Positions 8,272 to 15,707 of a stretch of DNA of 41,824 nt are shown in pieces. A program made the translations under genes and the position numbers. Origin of the DNA: Gemmatimonadota bacterium (GTDB lineage Bacteria; Gemmatimonadota; Gemmatimonadetes; Palauibacterales; KS3-K002). Under the pieces are notes generated by a model, which saw nothing but the letters and a program-made list of their open reading frames with translations, was not told where the DNA came from and did no database searches. The stretch spans positions 1-41,824 of the forward strand of contig JACQVD010000169.1 in assembly GCA_016209945.1 (NCBI GenBank). The letters run 5' to 3'. Every line of letters starts with the position of its first letter. The first letter of the stretch is position 1.

Positions 8272-10337
8272 CGTCGGCGCTGGAAGCCCGCCCGAAGCTC
8301 CGGACGGACTTGAAGATCGTGCGCCGCGAGCACGAGGGCCGCGTGCACTACGTCGTGAAAGAGCCCCAGGAACAAAAGTACTATCAGTTCGGAGAGCTCG
8401 AGATCGATCTCATGCGGCTCATGGACGGGCGCCGCACTCCGGCAGAGATCGCCGAACTGGCAGAAGAAACGCTGCGCGTGCGCCTCACCGCGGGACACAT
8501 CGCCGACTTCGCCCACAAACTGAAGAGGCGCGGCCTCGTGGAGCGCTCCCCGGCCGAGCAGCACCTCATCCTGATGGAGCGGCTGCGGGCCCAGCGGAAG
8601 GTGCGCGTGCGCCGCCGCACCCGCGGATCCATCCTCCGATTGCGATTCTCCGTCGGCGACCCCGACCGTCTCTTCGAGCGGATGGTGCAGCGCCTTCACT
8701 GGATGTGGTCGCCCGGGTTCGTAGGGGCCTCCATCGTCCTGTTCGCCGCGTATTTTCTCATCCTCGGCCTTCAATGGGAGGAGTTCTTCGCAGGGACGAT
8801 GGCCCTCTACACCCTCCAGGGCGTCGCCTGGACGGACTACGTGCTGATCTGGGCCCTCGAGATGCCCATCACCGTCGTGCATGAGCTTGGGCACGGGCTC
8901 ACCACCAAGCGCTTCGGGGGCGAGGTGCGCGACGTAGGCGGGATGCTCCTCTACTTCTCGTTCGCGCTCTACTGCAACACGAACGACGCCTGGACCTTCC
9001 AGAAGCGAAGCCACCGTCTGTGGGTGAACTTCGCGGGCCCCTGGATCGAGCTGGTGATCGCCGCGGTGGGCGCCGTCGTCTGGGTGCTGGCCGAGCCGGG
9101 CACCTTCGTGCATCGAGTGGCGTTCCTCTCGATCCTGGTGGGCGGCATCGGCGCGGTCATGGCGAACCTGAACCCGCTGATCCCGCTGGACGGCTACTAC
9201 GCTCTCTCCGACTGGCTCGAGATCCCGAACCTGCGCGGCCGCTCCTTCGAGTACTGGGGCTGGCTGACGAAGCGATACGTCCTGGGGATCGACGCGGCAG
9301 AGCCGGCGGTGACGCCGCGCGAGCGGAAGGCCTTCCTGCTGTACGGCGGGCTGGCCTCCGCCTACAGCGCTGCCGTGATCGTCATCTCCGTGATCTTCCT
9401 GATCCTCGTGTTCGGCAGGTTCGTCGGAGGCTGGGTCTGGATCGCTGTCGCACTCATGATGGTCCCGCTCGTGCGCCGCGTTCGGGGTCGCTGGAGCGCC
9501 ATCGCCGTTGCCGCCAGAACGACATGGCGCGCAGCCCTGAAGCGGAGCGGGAAGCGAAGCCGTATGGCGTTGGCGGGAACCGCCCTCGGCATCGTCGTGC
9601 TCCTCGTTCTCCCGTGGACGTTCCGAGCGCGGGGCGAGTTCCGGGTCGAGGCGGCGCCGCGGGCGTATGTGCGAGCGGAGGTGCTCGGTGTGCTCGATCG
9701 GCTGCACGTGCGAGACGGCGATACGGTACGCGCGGGCGCGCCGCTCACGACCCTGTGGAATCCTCAGTTGGAGTCGGAGTTCCTGGCACAAGAGGCCCTG
9801 ACCGAGCAATGGAGGATCACCCTCGCCCAGGCGGAGGCGCAGAACGATCGCGCCGCTGCCGCGTCCGCCGCGACGATGCTCCGGGAGGGCCTCGAGAAGC
9901 TCGCCGTCCTGCGGGCCCAGCGCGAGCGGCTCGTCGTCCGCGCACCGATCGACGGAGTCGTGCTCGCCTACCGTCCGTGGGAGCGGCTGGGAGAGGGGCT
10001 CGAGCCCGGCGACCTCCTCTTCGAGATCGCGTCGCTGCAAGGACGCGTCGCGCGGGTCCGCGTGCCGCCGAGCGTGGCCGCCGACGTTGCGCCGGGCCAG
10101 CGTGCCAGCCTCAAGTTCGCGGCAAACCCTCGACTCAAGTTCAGAGCGACCGTGGCCGCCGTGTCACCCGCCGCCGAGGAAGGCTGGCTCGAGGCCGTGA
10201 TCCCCCTCCCCGCCGCCGACTGGCAGCCGGCCCCGGGGATGACGGGAGTCGCGAAGATCGAGACCGGCCGCGCGACCGTGGCAAAGGCGATCGCCCGCGC
10301 GGTGCGGCAGACGATCCGCATGGATCTCTTGCTATGA
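8268..10337 (+). CDS. PqqD-like domain / M50 site-2 metalloprotease / HlyD fusion
   Basis: 689 residues from GTG 8268. Residues about 10-90 resemble a PqqD-type peptide-recognition domain (Y-Y-Q-F-G-E-L-E-I-D-L-M-R-L-M-D-G then a winged-helix-like tail). The middle is a multi-pass M50 intramembrane protease: HELGH at residues 205-209 gives the zinc ligands and active Glu, and N302-P-L-I-P-L-D308-G supplies the third-ligand motif. Residues about 460-689 form an HlyD-type lipoyl/barrel module. Databases often label this layout 'putative peptide zinc metalloprotease'. The PqqD fold binds leader peptides in RiPP pathways and M50 enzymes cut in or at the membrane, so peptide processing coupled to export is a reasonable inference. 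Candidate substrates are the small proteins at 11273 and 15455. It overlaps the regulator gene by ATGA. Confidence 0.88.
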   Translation: MTSALEARPKLRTDLKIVRREHEGRVHYVVKEPQEQKYYQFGELEIDLMRLMDGRRTPAEIAELAEETLRVRLTAGHIADFAHKLKRRGLVERSPAEQHLILMERLRAQRKVRVRRRTRGSILRLRFSVGDPDRLFERMVQRLHWMWSPGFVGASIVLFAAYFLILGLQWEEFFAGTMALYTLQGVAWTDYVLIWALEMPITVVHELGHGLTTKRFGGEVRDVGGMLLYFSFALYCNTNDAWTFQKRSHRLWVNFAGPWIELVIAAVGAVVWVLAEPGTFVHRVAFLSILVGGIGAVMANLNPLIPLDGYYALSDWLEIPNLRGRSFEYWGWLTKRYVLGIDAAEPAVTPRERKAFLLYGGLASAYSAAVIVISVIFLILVFGRFVGGWVWIAVALMMVPLVRRVRGRWSAIAVAARTTWRAALKRSGKRSRMALAGTALGIVVLLVLPWTFRARGEFRVEAAPRAYVRAEVLGVLDRLHVRDGDTVRAGAPLTTLWNPQLESEFLAQEALTEQWRITLAQAEAQNDRAAAASAATMLREGLEKLAVLRAQRERLVVRAPIDGVVLAYRPWERLGEGLEPGDLLFEIASLQGRVARVRVPPSVAADVAPGQRASLKFAANPRLKFRATVAAVSPAAEEGWLEAVIPLPAADWQPAPGMTGVAKIETGRATVAKAIARAVRQTIRMDLLL

Positions 10338-11035
10338 CCCGAGGAGCGCAGAAAGAAGACCTTTCGAGCGTGCTCGCGAGCTCGCCACTGCTCCGGGGCG
10401 TCGGCAAGGAGGCTCTGAAAGAGCTCGCAGCCATGGCGCGCTGCCATGACTACCCGAAGAACAACATCCTGCTTTACCAGGGCGACCCTGCCGGCCCGGT
10501 CTTCCTTGTGGTCCGGGGCAGCGTCAAGGTCACCCTCGCCCATGAAGCCGGCCGCGAGGTCGTCATCGCCAGAGCCCGGAGCGGTGGCTTGGTGGGGCTC
10601 GTCTCCGCCCTCGATGGCCGACCGCAACCGGCGAACGCGATCACGGAAACAGCCTCACACCTGGCGAAGTTCGACGGGGAACCCTTCATCGCCTGGATGG
10701 AGCAGCAGAAGGCGACGCAGCAAGCGGTCTTGCGCGACCTGAGCCAGTCGGTGAGGCGCGCCTATCAGAAGATCGGGGAGCACGCGCTCCTGGGAGTCAA
10801 GGAGCGGGTTCTCTACGCGCTCCTTGAGATCGCCGAGCAGGAGGGCGAGCCGGAGCGGGCCAGCGGGTACGTCGTGTTCACCCGGCCCACCCTCCAGGAC
10901 CTTGCCCAGCGTGTGGGATCCAGCCGAGAGGTGGTGTCCCGGATCATGAAAGAGCTTCTGGAGAGCGATCTCCTGCGGGCCGAGGGGCGGGTGATCCGGG
11001 TGTCGGCATCCGCACTTGTTGTAAGGGAGGACTGA
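10334..11035 (+). CDS. Crp/FNR family transcriptional regulator
   Basis: 233 residues from ATG 10334, overlapping the protease stop. Residues about 15-120 are a cyclic-nucleotide-binding-type beta-roll, 130-170 the dimer helix, and 185-215 the winged helix. The recognition helix S-S-R198-E199-V-V-S-R203-I-M-K-E-L keeps the Arg/Glu/Arg set with which E. coli CRP reads GTGA half-sites. In the ligand pocket, the CRP Glu and Arg that hold cAMP appear replaced (G-L-V-S-A-L-D-G-R-P-Q-P-A-N-A), so cAMP binding is doubtful. It has a single Cys (37), too few for an FNR iron-sulfur cluster. A perfect GTGA-N6-TCAC site seven bases after its stop points to local control of the small gene at 11273. Confidence 0.92.
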   Translation: MTRGAQKEDLSSVLASSPLLRGVGKEALKELAAMARCHDYPKNNILLYQGDPAGPVFLVVRGSVKVTLAHEAGREVVIARARSGGLVGLVSALDGRPQPANAITETASHLAKFDGEPFIAWMEQQKATQQAVLRDLSQSVRRAYQKIGEHALLGVKERVLYALLEIAEQEGEPERASGYVVFTRPTLQDLAQRVGSSREVVSRIMKELLESDLLRAEGRVIRVSASALVVRED

Positions 11036-11042
11036 GGGTGCC

Positions 11043-11056
11043 GTGACCGAAGTCAC
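11043..11056 (+). promoter_or_regulatory. Crp-type operator GTGA-N6-TCAC
   Basis: GTGACCGAAGTCAC is a near-symmetrical site with the exact half-site spacing of the E. coli CRP consensus; flanking bases extend it to CGTGAC-N4-GTCACG. It begins seven bases after the stop of the Crp/FNR gene whose recognition helix predicts this half-site, and lies about 100 bases upstream of the conserved block of the small gene at 11273. Confidence 0.55.
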
Positions 11057-11143
11057 GTTCAAAAGGGAACTCCCCGTCGCTCGTGGCTTGAACGTCCGTC
11101 ACAGGGATCGCCTTCGCGACGTCACCTTACGCGGACGCTCGGA

Positions 11144-11202
11144 GTCACAGGCGGGCGGTGATTCGCGTCCTAGGCGGCTCCGAGGGGTGGGGTTCATATT
11201 GG
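11144..11202 (+). promoter_or_regulatory. Conserved promoter block, copy 1 (small gene 1)
   Basis: GTCAC (11144), nine bases, GTGAT (11158), three bases, CGTCCTAGGCG (11166-11176), eighteen bases, CATATTGG (11195-11202). The same elements with identical spacing recur at 15353-15411 before the paralogous gene, while the bases between them differ. CATATT could be a -10 box and the AGGCG region a non-consensus -35, so an activator or alternative sigma factor is likely. The small gene starts 70 bases downstream. Confidence 0.55.
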
Positions 11203-11272
11203 AGCCGTTAATGGGCCCTCAGAACGGACGAGATGAGGTGCCCGGGTCACCGCCAAGCACAGGAGGTCAGCC

Positions 11273-11452
11273 GTGGAAAAGAAGAAGGAGTCTCTCCGGA
11301 TCCAGCTCACGGACGAGCAGAAGAAGCAGATCCGTGAGGCGACGGGCAAGGACGCGTCCGCGATCGAGCTCAGCCTCCAGGAGCTCGAGGAGCGCGTCTC
11401 TCCGCGTCGGAGAGGGGGCGCCGGCGGCCGTCGGCACAAGTTCATCGCGTAA
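11273..11452 (+). CDS. Small basic-tailed protein, copy 1; candidate precursor peptide
   Basis: 59 residues from GTG 11273 with a strong ribosome site (AGGAGG at 11261-11266). Residues 1-44 are charged and helical: M-E-K-K-K-E-S-L-R-I-Q-L-T-D-E-Q, then A-T-G-K-D-A-S, ending in Q-E-L-E-E-R-V-S-P. The tail RRRGGAGGRRHKFIA is strongly cationic and Gly-rich with no acidic residue. The paralogue at 15455 matches 42 of the first 47 positions, but the tails differ. A conserved leader-like part plus a variable end is typical of peptide precursors, and a PqqD-M50-HlyD gene lies just upstream. I do not recognise a named family. A nucleic-acid-binding or regulatory role is the main alternative. There is no signal peptide or Cys. 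Confidence 0.75.
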   Translation: MEKKKESLRIQLTDEQKKQIREATGKDASAIELSLQELEERVSPRRRGGAGGRRHKFIA

Positions 11453-11480
11453 GACGGCCCGAGCCCTGCCAGCTTCGCGA

Positions 11481-11518
11481 GCGGGGCGACCGCACGGGCG
11501 GTCGCCCCGCCTCGTTTT
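11481..11518 (+). terminator. Rho-independent terminator after small gene 1
   Basis: Arms 11481-11493 and 11498-11510 are perfectly complementary over 13 bp (GCGGGGCGACCGC and its complement) with a four-base loop, followed by TTTT at 11515-11518. The core GGGGCGACCGC stem is repeated after small gene 2. Confidence 0.85.
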
Positions 11519-11551
11519 CATCCCGAGCTTCGAGCACGGGTCGAACACAGC

Positions 11552-14500
11552 ATGAACACGCACGTCCGGATCGAGTCGTGCCCCGCGTGTGGGGTCTCCG
11601 TGCAGGAAGGCGCGAAGTACTGCGCGAGCTGCGGGGCGCCCCTGGACGTTCATGACGTGACGAGCTGCGGCGCCTGCGGCCAGCGCAACCCGAAAGGCGC
11701 GCAATTCTGCCTCGCCTGCGGCGCGCCCGTGGGCTCCGTCGCCCAGGCCGAACGGCGAGTCGTGACGGTCCTGTTCGCCGACGTGTCAGGCTTCACGGAA
11801 CTCACCGAAGAATCCGATCCCGAGGAGGTGCGGGAGCTCATCGCCCAGTGCCTCGACCGGCTCTGCCAGTGCATCACGCGGTGGGGCGGATTCGTGGACA
11901 AGTTCATCGGCGACTGCGTGATGGCCCTCTTCGGCGCACCCGTGACCCATGAGAACGACCCCGAGCGCGCGGTGCGCGCGGCGCTCGACATGCACGTGGC
12001 GCTCGCCGGGTTGACCATCGAGGGATTGGCCCGCCGCGGGTACAGACCACAGGTGCGCATCGGAATCAACACGGGGTCTGTCGTGACGGGACTCTTCTCC
12101 GCCGGCGGCGAGCGCGACTATACGGCCGTCGGAGACACTGTGAACGTGGCCTCGCGGGTGCAGGGGCTCTGCGAGCCGGGACGGATCCTGGTCGGCCCGA
12201 CGACCTACGAGCGAACGCGTCACCTCTTCGAGTTCGAGCCCGAGCAGGTCCTCCAGGTCAAGGGACGCCGCGAGCCCGTGCATGCGCGATACGTCCAGGG
12301 GGTCCGGGCCGAGCGTGGCAAGGTCCGCGGCTTCCAGGAGAAGGAGGCCCGTTTCATAGGTCGCGTGGCGGAACTCTCGGGCCTCCGCGACCGCTGGCGG
12401 CGCGCGAAGGAAGGCGAGGCGCAGATCTGTCTGCTCACAGGGCCGGCCGGGCTAGGAAAGTCGCGGCTTCTGGAAGAGCTCGTCGCCGTGGAACGGCTCC
12501 TCGTCGAGCAATTTGCCCAAGGGCGCAGCTACCCGTACGCGAGCAGCACCCCCTGGGCGCCTATCAGCGAGCTCGTGCGCGACCTCTACAACCTCCCGCT
12601 GACGATGGCGCCTGCCGAGGCGGCCGCGAGGATCGCGGAGGCTGGCGGCGGCACGTGGGAGGCCGTAGACGTGGCCGCCCTGAAGGTCGCGCTCGGGAGT
12701 CCGATCTCCGAGGTCCCGGAACTCCAACCCTACAGGCCCCAGGATCGCCATGACCGGATCGTGGCGGCCGTGGTCCGAGCGATCGAGGAGGCGGCAACGG
12801 ATCCGCGGCTTCTCATCCTCGAGGATCTGCACTGGGCGGACCGCACAACGCTGGAGCTCCTGTGCGATCTCCCCCGGCTGGGGTTGCGCGGCCCGATCCT
12901 CACCGTCCTCGTGACCCGGCCGCCCTTGGCGGGAGAGGCGGTGCTGGCCCGCCTCGTCGCGTGCATCGAGGACAGGGTCGATCTGGCACCGCTCACGCCG
13001 GAGGAGGCGCGCGAGTTCGTCGAGGCGACGCTGGGCGCCCACGAGATGCCGCAGGACTTCCTCGACGTGATCATCGGGCGGGCGGAAGGGAACCCCCTCT
13101 TTATCGAGGGGACGCTCAGGTCCGTGGTGGACGCCGGCGCCCTGCGGGCCGAAGACGGGGTGTGGAGGGCACACGCCACGCTGAGCGAGTTCGAGGTGCC
13201 GGACACCATTGAGAGCGTGCTGGCCACGCGCATCGATGCGCTCGACACGTCCGCGAAGCGCGTGCTTCAGTACGCGGCGATCGTCGGACGCCGCTTCTGG
13301 TCCGGGGTTCTGCGAGACGCACTCGCCAAGCAACCTGTGGAGCGCGAGCTGGAGGTGCTGCGGGACGGGGCGTTCGTTCGGCCGCTCCCGTCGTCCATGG
13401 TGAGCGGGGACCACGAGTTCATGTTCGAGCATCTGCTGCTCCAGGAAGTGGCGTACCAGGGCCTTCTGCGGAGCCTGCGCGCACAACTCCATGGCGCCGT
13501 CGCCCGCTGGCTCGAAGAACATTTCGCGGCGCAGGGCACAGAGCACGCCGAGTGGGTGGCGTTTCACTACGAGCGATCGAAGGAGCCGGCACGCGCCGTG
13601 CCGCTTCTCGAGCGCGCCGCCCGGAGTGCCCGGGCGCGCGGCGGCCTGTCCGACGCCAAGTCACTCGTGCAAAGAGCGCTGAAGGCCGCCGCCGAGCCGG
13701 AGGACAGGGTCCGATTGCTGACCCTCGTGGAGGAGATCGCGGCGGCTCTGGGGGACGACGAGGTGCGCCGGAAGGCGATCGAGGATTTGGAGGCCCTTGG
13801 AGGCGAGCGCCGCGACGAACGTATCCTCGCCGAGGCCAGCTTCCGGCGAGCGCGCTACCTCTTCGACTCGGGAGACCTTCCGACCGCACGAGCGACCGCC
13901 CAAGAGGCCCAGAAGCAATTCGAGAAACTCGGCGACGTGTCGCGACAGGGGGACGCGCTCTCCCTTCTGGGCCGCGTCGCCCACCTGTGGGGCGAATACC
14001 CCGAGGCGATGCACCACTATCGCGCTTCCCTCCCCCTCCAGCGGCGCGCCGGGGACCGCTTCGGCGAAGCAGAGGTCCTGGACCGCATCGGCCTCGCGCT
14101 CATCGACATCGGCGACTTCACAAGAAGCCTCGACTACTTCGCTCGCGCGCGCCGGTTCTGTGCAGAACTCGGTGACCTTCCAACGGAGGCGAGGGTCGTG
14201 GCGCACCGCGCGACGGGGCTCTACTGGCTCGGGGAGTACGAGGAGGCGGAGGGAGTGGCGCGCGAGGCGGTCACGCTGGCACGGCAGTGCGGGTCGCGCC
14301 GCGCTCAGGCCGGCACGGAATTGACGCTGGGGATCGTCCTGGCCGCGCGAAAGAACGTCGAGGAAACACGCGCCGCGTTGCAGAGCGCTTGCAACCTTGG
14401 CCGCGAAATCCGGCGACCCAGGGTGGAAGCCCGCGCCTGGTTGGCGCTCTCCGAAATCGAGGGCGGAGAGGAGGCGCACCAGAGCTTGCAACGCGCCCGC

Positions 14501-14854
14501 GACCAGGCGGGCCGGACGGGGCTTGTCCACGTTGAGATCCTGGCGCTCACCCGCCAAGCGCACCTGGCATTGGAGGAGGGAGATCTACCGGCCGCCGATC
14601 GCGACTCGGCACAGGCCGTCCAGAAGCTCATGATCCACTACAACGTGCAGGGCCCCGAAGAAGCCGTGTACTACACGCGAGCACGGGCGCTCCTGGCCCT
14701 GGGACGTCGCAAGGAGGGACAGGAGATGCACACGCGGGCGCAGCAGATCGTTCAGCGCAAGGCCCGACATATCAAGGACGCCGCCCTCCGCCAGCGCTAC
14801 CTGGAAGGGATCCCCCTGAACCGAGAGATCCTAGGCCCGGGGGTGAGCACATGA
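11552..14854 (+). CDS. Zinc-ribbon / class III adenylate cyclase / AAA ATPase / TPR protein
   Basis: 1100 residues. Two zinc ribbons (C10-C13-C24-C27 and C39-C42-C53-C56) precede a class III cyclase domain at about 68-205. Metal-binding Asp77 (F-A-D-V-S-G-F) and Asp121 (F-I-G-D), the adenine-selecting Lys117 and Asp195, and the catalytic Asn198 and Arg202 (V-G-D-T-V-N-V-A-S-R) are all present, so it should make cAMP. The ATPase has Walker A GPAGLGKS at 297-304 and Walker B L-I-L-E-D-L-H-W-A-D near 420. TPR-type helices fill the rest from about 700. The ATPase/TPR part resembles the protein at 960. It sits between the two small paralogous genes and close to the Crp-type regulator. A functional link is likely, though that regulator seems to lack the cAMP-binding residues. 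Confidence 0.92.
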   Translation: MNTHVRIESCPACGVSVQEGAKYCASCGAPLDVHDVTSCGACGQRNPKGAQFCLACGAPVGSVAQAERRVVTVLFADVSGFTELTEESDPEEVRELIAQCLDRLCQCITRWGGFVDKFIGDCVMALFGAPVTHENDPERAVRAALDMHVALAGLTIEGLARRGYRPQVRIGINTGSVVTGLFSAGGERDYTAVGDTVNVASRVQGLCEPGRILVGPTTYERTRHLFEFEPEQVLQVKGRREPVHARYVQGVRAERGKVRGFQEKEARFIGRVAELSGLRDRWRRAKEGEAQICLLTGPAGLGKSRLLEELVAVERLLVEQFAQGRSYPYASSTPWAPISELVRDLYNLPLTMAPAEAAARIAEAGGGTWEAVDVAALKVALGSPISEVPELQPYRPQDRHDRIVAAVVRAIEEAATDPRLLILEDLHWADRTTLELLCDLPRLGLRGPILTVLVTRPPLAGEAVLARLVACIEDRVDLAPLTPEEAREFVEATLGAHEMPQDFLDVIIGRAEGNPLFIEGTLRSVVDAGALRAEDGVWRAHATLSEFEVPDTIESVLATRIDALDTSAKRVLQYAAIVGRRFWSGVLRDALAKQPVERELEVLRDGAFVRPLPSSMVSGDHEFMFEHLLLQEVAYQGLLRSLRAQLHGAVARWLEEHFAAQGTEHAEWVAFHYERSKEPARAVPLLERAARSARARGGLSDAKSLVQRALKAAAEPEDRVRLLTLVEEIAAALGDDEVRRKAIEDLEALGGERRDERILAEASFRRARYLFDSGDLPTARATAQEAQKQFEKLGDVSRQGDALSLLGRVAHLWGEYPEAMHHYRASLPLQRRAGDRFGEAEVLDRIGLALIDIGDFTRSLDYFARARRFCAELGDLPTEARVVAHRATGLYWLGEYEEAEGVAREAVTLARQCGSRRAQAGTELTLGIVLAARKNVEETRAALQSACNLGREIRRPRVEARAWLALSEIEGGEEAHQSLQRARDQAGRTGLVHVEILALTRQAHLALEEGDLPAADRDSAQAVQKLMIHYNVQGPEEAVYYTRARALLALGRRKEGQEMHTRAQQIVQRKARHIKDAALRQRYLEGIPLNREILGPGVST

Positions 14855-14867
14855 GAAGCGCCGCAGG

Positions 14868-15254
14868 GTGACCGCGGAAACGTTCGGGCTGCTGTGCGGG
14901 CTCCTCGTTGCCCACTACCTCGGCGATTTCACGCCGCTCAGCACCGCCCGGATGCTGGAGGCCAAGTATAGCGGCGGGCCGCTCAGCCCCATCGCCGGGC
15001 ACGCGGCGGTGCATGCCCTCCTCGTCGCCCTGGCCGTGATCGTGTTCGTGCGGAGCAGCCCTTGGCTCCCTGCGGCGATCGCCGCTCCGATCGAATTCGC
15101 CACCCACTTCTCGATCGACGCCATGCGGGCGCGCCTCGGGCGCCGCATCCCCGCGCTCAGGGATCCGGGCCAGAACGTCTACTGGTACGCGTTCGGCATC
15201 GACCAGCTGGCTCACGCCCTCGTGCTGGTGGGACTGGCCGCCCTTGTGCTGTAG
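14868..15254 (+). CDS. DUF3307 family membrane protein
   Basis: 128 residues from GTG 14868, 13 bases after the cyclase gene. The N-terminal G-L-L-V-A-H-Y-L-G-D-F, the central H-A-A-V-H-A-L-L and the later H-F-S-I-D-A-M-R plus C-terminal I-D-Q-L-A-H-A-L pattern match the DUF3307 family of small polytopic proteins. Three to four membrane helices are evident (about 5-22, 45-60, 62-80, 108-127). The conserved His and Asp residues suggest metal or lipid chemistry, but no function is established. It may share a transcript with the cyclase. Confidence 0.75.
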   Translation: MTAETFGLLCGLLVAHYLGDFTPLSTARMLEAKYSGGPLSPIAGHAAVHALLVALAVIVFVRSSPWLPAAIAAPIEFATHFSIDAMRARLGRRIPALRDPGQNVYWYAFGIDQLAHALVLVGLAALVL

Positions 15255-15352
15255 CCAGAGTCACACCAGCGACGACAGGTTCTCGCACCGGCCTTTGGCA
15301 ATTCCGGTCACGCCCCGTGCGTCGGCTGCATCACGGGGTCGCGCGAACGGAA

Positions 15353-15411
15353 GTCACAGGGCTCTCGTGATGCCCGTCCTAGGCGATCCCCAACAGCGTC
15401 CTCCATATTGG
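15353..15411 (+). promoter_or_regulatory. Conserved promoter block, copy 2 (small gene 2)
   Basis: GTCAC (15353), nine bases, GTGAT (15367), three bases, CGTCCTAGGCG (15375-15385), eighteen bases, CATATTGG (15404-15411): the same elements and distances as at 11144-11202. An additional GCATCACG upstream (about 15338) pairs with CGTGATGC (15366-15373). The leader to the ATG is 43 bases, against 70 in copy 1, so it is the elements rather than the whole region that are conserved. Confidence 0.55.
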
Positions 15412-15454
15412 GCGCGTTCGCGATCACATCGCCACAAGCCGCAGGAGGTCAGCC

Positions 15455-15637
15455 ATGGAAAGGAAGAAGGGGTCTCTCCGGATCCAGCTCACGGACGAGC
15501 AGAAGAAGCAGATCCGTGAGGCCACCGGGAAGAACGCCTCCGTGATCGAGCTCACGCTTCAGGAGCTCGAGGAGCGTGTCTCTCCGCGCCGCCGCCGTAG
15601 CCGTGGGCGCGGTCGTTTCAAGCCGCAAATCGGCTAG
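15455..15637 (+). CDS. Small basic-tailed protein, copy 2; candidate precursor peptide
   Basis: 60 residues from ATG 15455, with the same AGGAGGTCAGCC leader before the start as copy 1. Only five of the first 47 residues differ (K3R, E6G, D27N, A30V, S34T), all in the helical leader-like part that ends E-L-E-E-R-V-S-P. The tail RRRRSRGRGRFKPQIG is again strongly cationic but has a different sequence. This pattern of constrained front and free end suggests that the front is recognised by a shared partner. It is followed by a hairpin with the same stem core as copy 1, so the duplication seems to have covered the whole promoter-to-terminator unit. Confidence 0.75.
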   Translation: MERKKGSLRIQLTDEQKKQIREATGKNASVIELTLQELEERVSPRRRRSRGRGRFKPQIG

Positions 15638-15669
15638 CACAACGCCGGCCGTGCCCGTTGCCGGGGCCT

Positions 15670-15700
15670 CTGGGGCGACCGCCCTTTGCGGTCGCCCCAG
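15670..15700 (+). terminator. Hairpin terminator between small gene 2 and xerD
   Basis: A perfect 13-bp stem (15670-15682 with 15688-15700, CTGGGGCGACCGC) has a CCTTT loop. It shares the GGGGCGACCGC core with the terminator after small gene 1 but lacks a T-run. It lies between convergent genes and could serve both directions. Confidence 0.65.
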
Positions 15701-15707
15701 GCCCGGC

